DNA from: CAYREV01 sp964423345
GTDB taxonomy: Bacteria > Bacteroidota > Rhodothermia > Balneolales > Balneolaceae
Assembly (NCBI GenBank): GCA_964423345.1
Contig: CAYREV010000016.1
Span: forward strand, 1 to 63,173
Direction of reading: 5' to 3'
Length of the DNA: 63,173 nt
Shown: positions 8,902 through 16,877 of the stretch, in pieces
How the letters are laid out: each line of letters opens with the position of its first letter
How positions within the stretch are numbered: position 1 is the stretch's first letter
Translations under genes and position numbers: made by a program
The notes under the pieces: model-generated
What the model saw: the letters and a program-made list of their open reading frames with translations, nothing else
Databases searched by the model: none
What the model was told of the DNA's origin: nothing

Positions 8902-10086
8902 TTAGAAAGTAAGAATGAGCCTCATCCCTGCGGCAAAGGCGTTATCCAGTGCGGGATTCATATTGGGATTCATCACGTACTGCAGATCCCCCTGCACGCT
9001 TACCGCTGAACTCAAAACAGTTAAATAGCTTAATTCAACATTTGTTTCAACCCGCTCGCCTACGGCCGGGCTCACCCTCCGGTGGTCGGAGCTGTTGACG
9101 GCCGATCCGATTGCCAGGCCGGCCAGGTCGCCGGGCCGGCCCTCCAGGAGTCCCCGGTAGGTCACGCCCCCGCCTATGTACCCTCCCAGCCGGTTAATAT
9201 CGCCGTTGGCCATGCTGGCCCGCCCGAAGAGGGTCAGTCCCTGCCCGGGGTTGCCCTCTTCCATGACAAGCTGGTATTCGCCGAGCACATAGAGCCCCAT
9301 GTGCCGGTGTTCGGTGCCGTCGCTGATCCAGCCGGGCCGTTGTTTGGAGTAGGCCCAGCCGCCCGCAGCCAGCTTGAAGGTCCGTTCCCCTGCAGGCGAC
9401 CACGCCGCTTCAGCCAGGTAAAGGAGTCCGTCGCGCTGCCGCCAGAATATCTTGGTACCGCGGGGATTGGCCGGATTGGAGGGGATGCCGTCGAGCAGGG
9501 CGGCACGGACCGTCCACCCTTCCACCGGTTCCGCCTCCAGGCGGACGCCCATGGAGAGGTAGGGAAAGATGGAGGGGCCCATCACCCCGCTGGTGGCCAG
9601 TGCGGCATCCACCCCGTGGGAGCTGTTAATATAAAAGAGGCTGCTTTCCAGCACATTGAACTCTGAGTTGATATCGTAGAGGCCCATCTTCAGGGAGCTG
9701 TTGTAGGGTTCAAATTTCTGCTCCACCCAGAATTCGTATATCCGCCAGCTGTTGGGCGTCTCGATGTTGCTGATCGCCTGCATGTCGCCCGCCAGCGCGG
9801 AGATGCTCCCGCCCTGGTTGCCCATCCCGTATGCAAATAGGCGGGCGCCTTCCAGCCCCAGGGGCGTCGCCGCCAGGTCGACCTCCACGGTCAGGTCGAT
9901 ATTATCCATATACACCGCTCCGGTGTTGACGCCGCCCGCCAGGTTGCCCCACACCTCGCCGGTATAGGTGAGCCCCAGCTCGTAGGGCTTGTCATCGGCT
10001 TCCCCCGTCTGAGCCGGTGCGGCGGCCGGCAACAGTAAAAAAATCAGTACATAAAGGTATTCCCTGCATATAAGCTGTTTCATCAT
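8902..10086 (-). CDS. OprB-like carbohydrate-selective porin
   Basis: A 394-residue protein with a signal peptide (cut near APAQ, ~26) and an outer-membrane barrel ending in MRLILTF. The OprB family (porins for glucose and other sugars) is indicated by WRIYEFWVEQKF, KMGLYDINSEFNVLESS, FYINSSHGVDAAL and SMGVRLEAEPVEGWTVRAAL. It is first in an operon with the OprO/P-like porin and diverges from a phosphoglucomutase gene, which fits a sugar-uptake role. A perfect 14-bp palindrome lies in the divergent promoter region. Sugar specificity is unknown. Confidence 0.85.
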   Translation of the reverse strand: MMKQLICREYLYVLIFLLLPAAAPAQTGEADDKPYELGLTYTGEVWGNLAGGVNTGAVYMDNIDLTVEVDLAATPLGLEGARLFAYGMGNQGGSISALAGDMQAISNIETPNSWRIYEFWVEQKFEPYNSSLKMGLYDINSEFNVLESSLFYINSSHGVDAALATSGVMGPSIFPYLSMGVRLEAEPVEGWTVRAALLDGIPSNPANPRGTKIFWRQRDGLLYLAEAAWSPAGERTFKLAAGGWAYSKQRPGWISDGTEHRHMGLYVLGEYQLVMEEGNPGQGLTLFGRASMANGDINRLGGYIGGGVTYRGLLEGRPGDLAGLAIGSAVNSSDHRRVSPAVGERVETNVELSYLTVLSSAVSVQGDLQYVMNPNMNPALDNAFAAGMRLILTF

Positions 10087-10124
10087 CGCCTTTTTTGGAA
10101 TCGGTTTAATCCCTTTCTGTATTT

Positions 10125-10138
10125 TTTGTGATCACAAA
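10125..10138. promoter_or_regulatory. Perfect 14-bp palindrome between porin operon and phosphoglucomutase
   Basis: TTTGTGATCACAAA is identical to its own reverse complement. It lies 38 bases upstream of the OprB-like start and 54 bases upstream of the phosphoglucomutase start, a normal place for an operator serving both promoters. The half-site TGTGA recalls Crp/Fnr-family sites, but the two halves abut, unlike the usual TGTGA-N6-TCACA spacing, so the binding protein is unknown. Confidence 0.5.
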
Positions 10139-10192
10139 GCTATAATATCTTACCTTAAATCGCAGATTTAACTTTACTCAACCTTTATTGAC

Positions 10193-11926
10193 ATGAAATC
10201 ATTGGATCCCGCCATACAGGAGAATATCGACCGCTGGCTTAACGGAAACTACGATGAGGACACCAAGGCCCGGATACAGGCCATGCTCGACAATGAAGAG
10301 TATGAAGCGCTGACCGATGCCTTCTACAGGGACCTGGAATTCGGGACCGGCGGCATCCGCGGGATCATGGGCGTGGGGCCCAACCGGGTGAACCGTTACA
10401 CCTTCGGGATGGCCGCACAGGGATTCAGCAACTTCCTGAACAATGCGTATGGCGGCGAGGAGATCAAGGTGGCCGTGGCCCACGACTGCCGCAACAACTC
10501 GGACACGCTGGCGCGCGTGGTGGCCGATATCTTCTCGGCCAACGGCATACAGGTGTTTCTCTTTGACGGACTTCGCCCCACGCCCGAGCTCTCCTTCGCC
10601 ATCCGTGAGCTGGGCTGCAAGGGCGGAGTGATGCTTACGGCCTCTCACAACCCAAAGGAGTACAACGGCTTCAAGGCCTATGGGGAGGACGGCGGGCAGC
10701 TGGTCGCGCCCGACGACCGGAAGGTAATGGACGAAGTGCAGAAGGTCGGGGACGTCGACGAGATCCGTTTTGAAGGCGACGAGAGCCGCATCACCCTTAT
10801 CGGCGACGAGATCGATGAAAAATATTTGGATGCCCTCGCCCGGCTCTCGCTCTCGCCCGAAGCCATCGAGCGGCAGAAGGACCTGAGCATCGTCTTCTCC
10901 CCCATCCACGGCACCGCCGGGGTGATGGCGCCCCCTGCCCTGGAGCGCTACGGCTTCCAGAATGTCACCCTGGTGGAGGAGCAGATGTCTTTCGACGGCG
11001 ATTTTCCCACGGTTGAATACCCCAACCCCGAAGAGGAGGAGGCGCTCTCCATGGCCCTGGAGAAGGCGCGGGAGATCGACGCCGAGCTGGTGATGGCCAC
11101 CGACCCCGACGCCGACCGCGTGGGTATTGCCGTGAAAGACAGCGAGGGCCGGTGGACCCTGCTGAACGGCAACCAGACGGGCACGTTGATCATCCACTAC
11201 ATGCTTAACGCCTGGCATGGGGCGGGCAGGCTCACCGGCAGCCAGTATGTGGTGAAGACCATCGTGACCACCTACCTTATCGACCGCATCGCCGAACAGT
11301 ACGGGGTGGAGTGTTTCAATACCCTTACCGGCTTCAAGTATATCGGCGAGCTGATAAGCCATTTTGAGGGAGAGAAGGAGTTTATCGCCGGCGGCGAGGA
11401 GAGCTACGGCTACCTTGTCGGCGAGCATGTGCGCGACAAGGACGCCATCGTATCGACGGTCATCATTGCCGAGATGGCCGCCTTCTACAAGGACCAAGGC
11501 AGCAGCCTGTACGAGGCCCTGCTGGGCATCTACGAGGAGTTCGGCTGCTACCGGGAACGTCTGGTATCCATCTACAAGAAGGGCCGCGAGGGCGCCGAAG
11601 AGATCAAACGAATGCTTAAGCACTACCGGGAGGACCCTCCCGCCGAGCTGGACGGCTCACAGGTGGTGACCATAAAGGACTACAAGTCCGGCAAAAGCCT
11701 CGACGTGGCTACGGGCAAGACCACCCCTGTCGACCTGCCCGAATCCAACGTGCTGCAGTTTATAGCCCGCGACGGATCCATGGTTACCGTGCGCCCCTCG
11801 GGCACCGAACCAAAGATCAAGTTCTACTGCAGCGTCAACGCCCCCATGGACAGCAGGGATCAGTACCCGGACCTCCGGGACCGTCTCGAAGAGAAGATCG
11901 ACCGGATAATGGATGGCCTTGTTTAG
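10193..11926 (+). CDS. Phosphoglucomutase / phosphomannomutase family enzyme
   Basis: A 577-residue alpha-D-phosphohexomutase that interconverts hexose 1- and 6-phosphates, linking glycolysis to glycogen, nucleotide-sugar and envelope synthesis. Domain landmarks occur in order: TGGIRG near 52, the catalytic phosphoserine loop TASHNPKEYNGFKAY with S151, the Mg-binding DPDADRVGIA near 305, the sugar-specificity loop GGEESYG near 402, and the phosphate-binding RPSGTEPKIKFY near 535. GEESYG is typical of glucose-type mutases of the PGM2/PgcA branch, and the length fits that branch. It diverges from the porin operon. Whether it also uses mannose or ribose phosphates is open. Confidence 0.93.
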   Translation: MKSLDPAIQENIDRWLNGNYDEDTKARIQAMLDNEEYEALTDAFYRDLEFGTGGIRGIMGVGPNRVNRYTFGMAAQGFSNFLNNAYGGEEIKVAVAHDCRNNSDTLARVVADIFSANGIQVFLFDGLRPTPELSFAIRELGCKGGVMLTASHNPKEYNGFKAYGEDGGQLVAPDDRKVMDEVQKVGDVDEIRFEGDESRITLIGDEIDEKYLDALARLSLSPEAIERQKDLSIVFSPIHGTAGVMAPPALERYGFQNVTLVEEQMSFDGDFPTVEYPNPEEEEALSMALEKAREIDAELVMATDPDADRVGIAVKDSEGRWTLLNGNQTGTLIIHYMLNAWHGAGRLTGSQYVVKTIVTTYLIDRIAEQYGVECFNTLTGFKYIGELISHFEGEKEFIAGGEESYGYLVGEHVRDKDAIVSTVIIAEMAAFYKDQGSSLYEALLGIYEEFGCYRERLVSIYKKGREGAEEIKRMLKHYREDPPAELDGSQVVTIKDYKSGKSLDVATGKTTPVDLPESNVLQFIARDGSMVTVRPSGTEPKIKFYCSVNAPMDSRDQYPDLRDRLEEKIDRIMDGLV

Positions 11927-12004
11927 GAATCTCCCCTATTTAATCCTATTCTAAATATTGCGGGGGGTAGTGGATTCACTCCTCCTGTTTGGTATATTCG
12001 TCCT

Positions 12005-12754
12005 ATGGAATTTCTGGACACGCCCGTATTCGATGTCTTCCTCTATGCGATGATTACCGCCGTGGCTACCGGCCTCGGGGCCATCCCCTTCTTCTTTATC
12101 AAAAAGATGAGCCGAAACTGGCTGGGTATCTCCAATGCCATCGCCGCGGGACTGATGCTGGCGGCCAGCTTCAACCTTATCTATGAGGGACTGGAATACG
12201 ACAGGTGGATGACCGTCGGCGGCACGCTGCTGGGGCTGCTGTTTATTGTCATAAGCGAGCAGTTCCTGGACCGGGTCAACGACGAAAACCAGATTACCAA
12301 ACTCCAAAATGCCGACGCCCGGAAGATCCTGCTCATCCTGGGCATCATGACCCTGCACTCCTTTACGGAGGGCGTCAGCGTGGGGGTCTCCTTCAGCGGA
12401 AGCCTGGACCTGGGACTGTTTATCACGACGGCCATTGCCATCCACAACATACCTGAGGGACTGGCGATCAGCCTGGTAATGGTGCCGCGCGGCACCTCGC
12501 CACTCAAGGCGGCCTGGTGGAGCATCTTTTCCAGCCTGCCCCAGCCGCTGATGGCCGTGCCGGCCTTCCTGTTTGTGGAGATCTTCCGCCAGTACCTGCC
12601 CATGGGGCTCGGCTTCGCGGGCGGCGCCATGATCTGGATGGTCTTTGCCGAACTGATACCCGACGCCAACAAGGAGTCGGACAGCCGCACCGTCGCGGGC
12701 GTCGTTACCTTCTCGGTGGCCCTGATGCTCGCCTTCCAGATCCTGATACGATAA
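12005..12754 (+). CDS. ZIP-family divalent metal transporter
   Basis: A 249-residue inner-membrane protein with about eight helices. The two ZIP metal-site motifs are present: HSFTEGVSVG in helix 4 and HNIPEGLAI in helix 5, the metal-coordinating His/Glu pairs of this family. ZIP carriers bring zinc, iron or manganese into the cytoplasm; the metal is not predictable. A His-free, Glu/Asp-rich loop (about 83-103) replaces the His-rich loop seen in many members. It lies 78 bases after the phosphoglucomutase stop. An 8-bp inverted repeat follows the gene. Confidence 0.9.
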   Translation: MEFLDTPVFDVFLYAMITAVATGLGAIPFFFIKKMSRNWLGISNAIAAGLMLAASFNLIYEGLEYDRWMTVGGTLLGLLFIVISEQFLDRVNDENQITKLQNADARKILLILGIMTLHSFTEGVSVGVSFSGSLDLGLFITTAIAIHNIPEGLAISLVMVPRGTSPLKAAWWSIFSSLPQPLMAVPAFLFVEIFRQYLPMGLGFAGGAMIWMVFAELIPDANKESDSRTVAGVVTFSVALMLAFQILIR

Positions 12755-12780
12755 AAGCAATGTTGGATTTTGAATTGAAA

Positions 12781-12823
12781 AGCCGGGAAGCCCGTAATCA
12801 TAATTCAACAACTTGTCCCGGCT
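12781..12823 (+). terminator. Stem-loop downstream of the ZIP transporter
   Basis: AGCCGGGA at 12781-12788 and TCCCGGCT at 12816-12823 are perfect complements separated by a 27-base loop, 26 bases after the ZIP stop codon. There is no T tract directly after the stem, so it may be an RNA 3'-end stabiliser rather than an intrinsic terminator. Confidence 0.4.
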
Positions 12824-12833
12824 ACTGTAAACA

Positions 12834-12876
12834 TTCAATATTACCATTAGAACGATTGGTAAAGATGTTCAATATT
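12834..12876. promoter_or_regulatory. Repeat-flanked palindrome upstream of the DPP4 gene
   Basis: TTCAATATT occurs twice in direct orientation (12834-12842 and 12868-12876), 34 bases apart (start to start). Between them lies the inverted pair TTACCA (12841-12846) and TGGTAA (12857-12862). The cluster sits 39-81 bases upstream of the DPP4 start and could be an operator. No known regulator is implied. Confidence 0.35.
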
Positions 12877-12914
12877 TAGTTATTTCAATCCCATAGTTTT
12901 TAAACTTCAACTTA

Positions 12915-15173
12915 TTGCCTCCTCTTATGCGATTCTTACAAGTTCGCCTTACCTCCCTGCTCGTTATAACCACCCTCTTCCTCTCCCTGCCGCTCGAAAG
13001 CCGGTCCCAGGAAAAAGAACGCTACGACAGCGTCAAGGAAGCAATGCAGTCGACCGGCAAGCTCCGCGGCTCCAGCGGCCCCCGCAACGTCAACTGGATC
13101 GACGAGGGCAACCGCTACTCCTACATGCAGTACAACAGTGAAACGAAGAGTACGGAGATCCGCGCCTACGATCCCGCTTCCGATGAAGATGAACTCATTT
13201 TCAACAACAAGAATTATACTTTTCCGGATACCGACAGCACCTTTGAGTACAGCTCTTTCCAGTGGTCCAAAGACTCCAGATACATCGTCTTCCGCTCCAA
13301 CTTCCGCCCGGTGTACCGGCACTCGGGAATCTCCGACTACTATCTCTATTCGCTGGAGGAGGATCGGCTGCGGCTGCTGGTTGAAGACGCCCGCACGGCT
13401 GAACTCTCGCCCGACGGGAGCAAGATAGGCTACGAGCGGGAAGGAGATTTATTTGTATACGATCTGGAGAGCGGCAAGGAGAAGCAGCTTACCGACAGTG
13501 GCAGTGAGAACTTCTACAACGGCCGCTTCGGATGGGTCTACGAGGAGGAGTTCGGACTGGCTCAGGCCTGGTCATGGTCCGGAGACAGCAGGCATATCGC
13601 CTACTGGCAGACCGACGAACGGGAGGTGAACATCTTTCAGATGACCAATTACAAGGGACAGCACCCGGAATATGTGAAGATCCCCTATCCCAAGGTGGGT
13701 GATGAAAACCCGAAGGTGAAAATCGGCGTCGTTAATGTCGGCAGCGGCAAACAGCAGTGGATGGACGTCGACCCGGGCGACGGCTACGTACCGAGAATCT
13801 ACTGGACCTCCGACGACGACCGGCTGGCCATAGTACACTTGAACCGCCCCCAGAACCACCTCACTCTCACCTTCCACGATATCAAGACGGGCGAGGGACG
13901 CCTGGTGATGGAGGAAACCTCCGACAGCTGGATCGACGTATTCGATTTCTTTGCAGGCATCAATCACCTGTTCTTCTTTCCCGACGACCGCGAGGAGTTT
14001 TTCCGCCTCTCCGACCGGGACGGCTACAGCCATATCTACCGCTATGGCTACGACGGGACCCTCAAGAAGCAGGTGACCGACGGCGAGTGGGAAGTGACCT
14101 ACGTGCACACTGTCGACAGCGGGAACAACCGAATATATTTCAACTCCACGGAGCAATCACCGCTGGAACGCCACCTCTATGCGGTCAATTTTGACGGAAC
14201 CGGCAAGGAGAAGCTGACGGAATCGCCAGGACGGCACAGCATCTCCATGGGGCCGAACGGCAAATACTTTATTAACCGTTATTCCAACGTGCATACGCCC
14301 ACCCAGGTGGAGCTGTGGAGCACCTGCAAAGGGATGATCAGCAAGCTCGAGGACAACGCCGCCGTTACCGACTTCGTCAAAAACCACGTCTATGCGCCCA
14401 AGGAGCTTTTCAGCTTCACGACAAGCGACGGACAGCAACTGGACGGCTATATGATCAGGCCGGTGGATTTCGACTCTGCCAAAAGCTACCCGCTGATTAT
14501 GGATATCTATGGAGGGCCCGGAGCACAGGGTGTTTACAATACCTGGGGCGGTTCCGGCTGGCAGCAGTACCTGGCCCAGGAAGGATACGTCATTGTGGAC
14601 GTCAACAACCGGGGCAGCGGCGGATACGGATCCGATTTTGAAAAGATGGTCTATAAGCAGCTGGGCAAGTGGGAAGCGAACGACTTTGTGGAGACCGCCC
14701 GATACCTGGGCCGGAAGGCGTGGGTAGACAGCAGCCGCATGGCCATCCGGGGACACAGCTACGGGGGCTATATGGCCACCTATACCATGTTTACTCACCC
14801 CAAAGCGTTCAAGGCGGGGGTAGCNNNNNNNNNNGTAGCAGGGGCTCCCGTCACCGACTGGCGCCTCTACGATACCATCTATACCGAGCGCTATATGGGC
14901 CTGTTGGAAAATAACAGCGAAGGATATAAGCAAAGTGCCCCCACCACCCATGCCGCCAGGCTGGAAGGAGAGCTGTTTGTGGCCCATTCGGCCTACGACG
15001 AGAACGTGCATGTGCAAAATACCATGCAGCTGATGACCGAACTCGCCGCCAACGGCCTGGATGCCGACCTGCGTATCTACCCGCCCGGCGCACATGGCGT
15101 GGGTTTCAACTCGGCCAGCTACTACCTGCTATATACCACCTACGTGGAGTTCCTCAACCGCCATCTTAAGTAA
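12915..15173 (+). CDS. Dipeptidyl peptidase IV (S9 family), with a 10-N assembly join
   Basis: This protein has 752 residues as assembled: a signal peptide (about 1-30), an N-terminal beta-propeller (about 70-470) and a C-terminal alpha/beta-hydrolase domain. It removes X-Pro dipeptides from peptides in the periplasm. The double-Glu motif that binds the substrate amino terminus is in FGWVYEEEFGLAQAWSW. The catalytic Ser is S615 in GHSYGGY, the Asp is in AYDENVH (aligned with human Asp708) and the His is in PGAHGVGF. The N run at 14825-14834 is flanked by GTAGC on both sides. Collapsing one GTAGC plus the Ns keeps the frame and gives FKAGVAGAPVTDW, the normal family sequence, so the gene is almost certainly intact. 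Confidence 0.92.
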   Translation: MPPLMRFLQVRLTSLLVITTLFLSLPLESRSQEKERYDSVKEAMQSTGKLRGSSGPRNVNWIDEGNRYSYMQYNSETKSTEIRAYDPASDEDELIFNNKNYTFPDTDSTFEYSSFQWSKDSRYIVFRSNFRPVYRHSGISDYYLYSLEEDRLRLLVEDARTAELSPDGSKIGYEREGDLFVYDLESGKEKQLTDSGSENFYNGRFGWVYEEEFGLAQAWSWSGDSRHIAYWQTDEREVNIFQMTNYKGQHPEYVKIPYPKVGDENPKVKIGVVNVGSGKQQWMDVDPGDGYVPRIYWTSDDDRLAIVHLNRPQNHLTLTFHDIKTGEGRLVMEETSDSWIDVFDFFAGINHLFFFPDDREEFFRLSDRDGYSHIYRYGYDGTLKKQVTDGEWEVTYVHTVDSGNNRIYFNSTEQSPLERHLYAVNFDGTGKEKLTESPGRHSISMGPNGKYFINRYSNVHTPTQVELWSTCKGMISKLEDNAAVTDFVKNHVYAPKELFSFTTSDGQQLDGYMIRPVDFDSAKSYPLIMDIYGGPGAQGVYNTWGGSGWQQYLAQEGYVIVDVNNRGSGGYGSDFEKMVYKQLGKWEANDFVETARYLGRKAWVDSSRMAIRGHSYGGYMATYTMFTHPKAFKAGVXXXXVAGAPVTDWRLYDTIYTERYMGLLENNSEGYKQSAPTTHAARLEGELFVAHSAYDENVHVQNTMQLMTELAANGLDADLRIYPPGAHGVGFNSASYYLLYTTYVEFLNRHLK
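14825..14834. other. 10-N assembly gap inside the DPP4 gene
   Basis: Ten Ns lie between two copies of GTAGC (14820-14824 and 14835-14839). This is what a scaffolder writes when two contigs overlap by a few bases that it did not merge. The extra 15 bases add four unknown residues plus a Val that family alignment does not want. Confidence 0.9.
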
Positions 15174-15180
15174 AAGCATG

Positions 15181-15269
15181 GAACACGAAATAAACGGATT
15201 CGGCAGACTTTTGCAGATAACATATTTTAACACCTGCCTAAATCGGTTAAATCCGCGGCTTCCGTGTTC
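15181..15269. repeat. Imperfect long inverted repeat after the DPP4 gene
   Basis: GAACACG (15181-15187) pairs with CGTGTTC (15263-15269), and CGGATT (15195-15200) with AATCCG (15250-15255). Between them, further G/C-rich and A/T-rich stretches match loosely (GGCAGAC against CCTGCC). The 89-base element sits just after the DPP4 stop and resembles the dispersed palindromic repeats found between genes in many environmental bacteria. It may act as a transcript end. Confidence 0.5.
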
Positions 15270-15301
15270 TATTAAGTCTGTCAACTCTCCCCTGTATATA
15301 C

Positions 15302-15309
15302 TATTTTTG
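15302..15309 (+). promoter_or_regulatory. Bacteroidota-type -7 promoter motif for cysS
   Basis: TATTTTTG fits the TAnnTTTG consensus of the Bacteroidota housekeeping sigma factor, 35 bases upstream of the cysS ATG. I see no clear TTTG at the -33 position. Confidence 0.5.
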
Positions 15310-15344
15310 TACGCACTTATTGGTTTTAACCGGAACAGGCCCAG

Positions 15345-16796
15345 ATGAACGAACTTCACATTTATAACACGCTAAGCCGAAGCAAGGATAAGTTTGAACC
15401 CATCCGGGAAGGGTTTGTGGGAATCTACGTCTGCGGACCCACCGTCTACGGCGACCCCCACCTGGGTCACGCCAAAAGCTATGTTTCCTTCGATGTGGTT
15501 GTCCGCTACCTGCGCTACCTCGGCTATAAGGTTCGGTACGTACAGAATATCACCGACGTGGGGCACCTGACCGACGATGCCGACGAGGGGGAGGACAAAC
15601 TGGAGAAGCAGGCGAAGGTTGAAAAGATGGAACCTATGGAGATCGCCGAGAAATATACCTACAACTATTTCAGGGATATGGACAGGCTCAACGTCGAACG
15701 TCCCGACATCTCCCCCCGCGCCACCGGCCATATTATCGAACAGATCGAGATGGTCGAAAAGCTTATCGAAGGGGGACACGCCTACGTGGCCGACGGCAAC
15801 GTCTATTTCGATGTCTCCTCCGACGAGGAGTACGGCAAGCTGAGCGGGCGCGACATAGAGGAACAGGAGAGCGGTTCCCGCATAGAGACCGCCGGCGACA
15901 AGCGGTCGCCCGAAGATTTTGCCCTCTGGAAACGGGCCGACGACGGGCATATCATGAAGTGGCCCTCTCCCTGGGGACAAGGCTATCCCGGCTGGCATAT
16001 CGAATGCTCGGCCATGTCGACCAAATACCTGGGAGAAAATTTTGATATCCACGGCGGGGGACTCGACAACCAGTTTCCGCACCACGAATGCGAGATCGCA
16101 CAGAGCGAATGCGCCTTCAATGAGCCTTTCGCCAACTATTGGATGCACAACAACATGGTGACCCTCGAGGGACAAAAAATGGGCAAGTCGCTGGGCAACG
16201 CCATCTCGCTCGACGAGTTTTTCCGTGGTGACCATGAACTGCTGAGCCGCGCCTGGGCTCCCCGGGTGATTCGGTTCTTCCTGCTGCAGAGCCACTACCG
16301 AAGCACCACCGATTTCTCGGAAGAGGCACTCACCGGGGCCGAAAACGGGCTGAAGAACCTGCAGGAGATCCTTCTCCTGCTTCAGGAAACCGAAAACGGT
16401 TCGGGCGGCGCCTACGAGGTGGAGGCCCTCAGGGAGAGCCTGGAGAGCAAGCTCAACGACGATTTCAACACCGCACAGGCTATTGCCGTGCTCTTCGAGG
16501 AGCTTAAAAAACTGCGCAAGCGCGTTAACAGCGACGATACGCCCTCCAACCTGGATGAGGTGAACAGCTTTCTGGAAGATTTTGTCGACGGCGTGCTGGG
16601 CATCTGGCCCGAAAAGCGGGATGCCGGTGGCGGCGACAAGACCGGAGAGCTGGTCGAGCTGCTGATCGAGCTGCGCAAGCGCGCCCGGGACAACAGGAAT
16701 TTTGAACTGGCCGACGCCATACGCGACCGGCTGTCTGAGGTGGGCATCGAGCTCATGGACGGCCCCGATGGCACCGACTATAAAATTCATACTTGA
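15345..16796 (+). CDS. cysS: Cysteine--tRNA ligase
   Basis: A 483-residue class I aminoacyl-tRNA synthetase that charges tRNA-Cys. The HIGH signature appears as HLGH (39-42) in CGPTVYGDPHLGH; the zinc ligands are C30 and the Cys/His of GWHIECSAMS and HHECE; and the KMSKS loop is KMGKSLGN near 280. Length and domain order match E. coli CysS (461). It is monocistronic with its own -7 motif. Nothing is unusual in the catalytic parts. Confidence 0.97.
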   Translation: MNELHIYNTLSRSKDKFEPIREGFVGIYVCGPTVYGDPHLGHAKSYVSFDVVVRYLRYLGYKVRYVQNITDVGHLTDDADEGEDKLEKQAKVEKMEPMEIAEKYTYNYFRDMDRLNVERPDISPRATGHIIEQIEMVEKLIEGGHAYVADGNVYFDVSSDEEYGKLSGRDIEEQESGSRIETAGDKRSPEDFALWKRADDGHIMKWPSPWGQGYPGWHIECSAMSTKYLGENFDIHGGGLDNQFPHHECEIAQSECAFNEPFANYWMHNNMVTLEGQKMGKSLGNAISLDEFFRGDHELLSRAWAPRVIRFFLLQSHYRSTTDFSEEALTGAENGLKNLQEILLLLQETENGSGGAYEVEALRESLESKLNDDFNTAQAIAVLFEELKKLRKRVNSDDTPSNLDEVNSFLEDFVDGVLGIWPEKRDAGGGDKTGELVELLIELRKRARDNRNFELADAIRDRLSEVGIELMDGPDGTDYKIHT

Positions 16797-16877
16797 TGGT
16801 ACACAGCCAAGGCGAATCCGGAGCCATTTCGCTGAATCTCCAACTTCCGCCTTCTATTCTAATTTAATACTTCCTAC

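Noticed and set aside
10125..10138. Calling the palindrome a Crp site
   Set aside because: TGTGA and TCACA halves abut without the six-base spacer that Crp needs.
10199..11623. 474-codon minus-strand open frame
   Set aside because: Antisense shadow of phosphoglucomutase, which carries all family motifs; the shadow has no protein-like pattern.
12915..12990. Regulatory meaning for the CT-rich stretch at the DPP4 start
   Set aside because: It encodes the hydrophobic signal peptide and needs no other explanation.
15372..16790. 472-codon minus-strand open frame
   Set aside because: Antisense shadow of cysS caused by high third-position GC.
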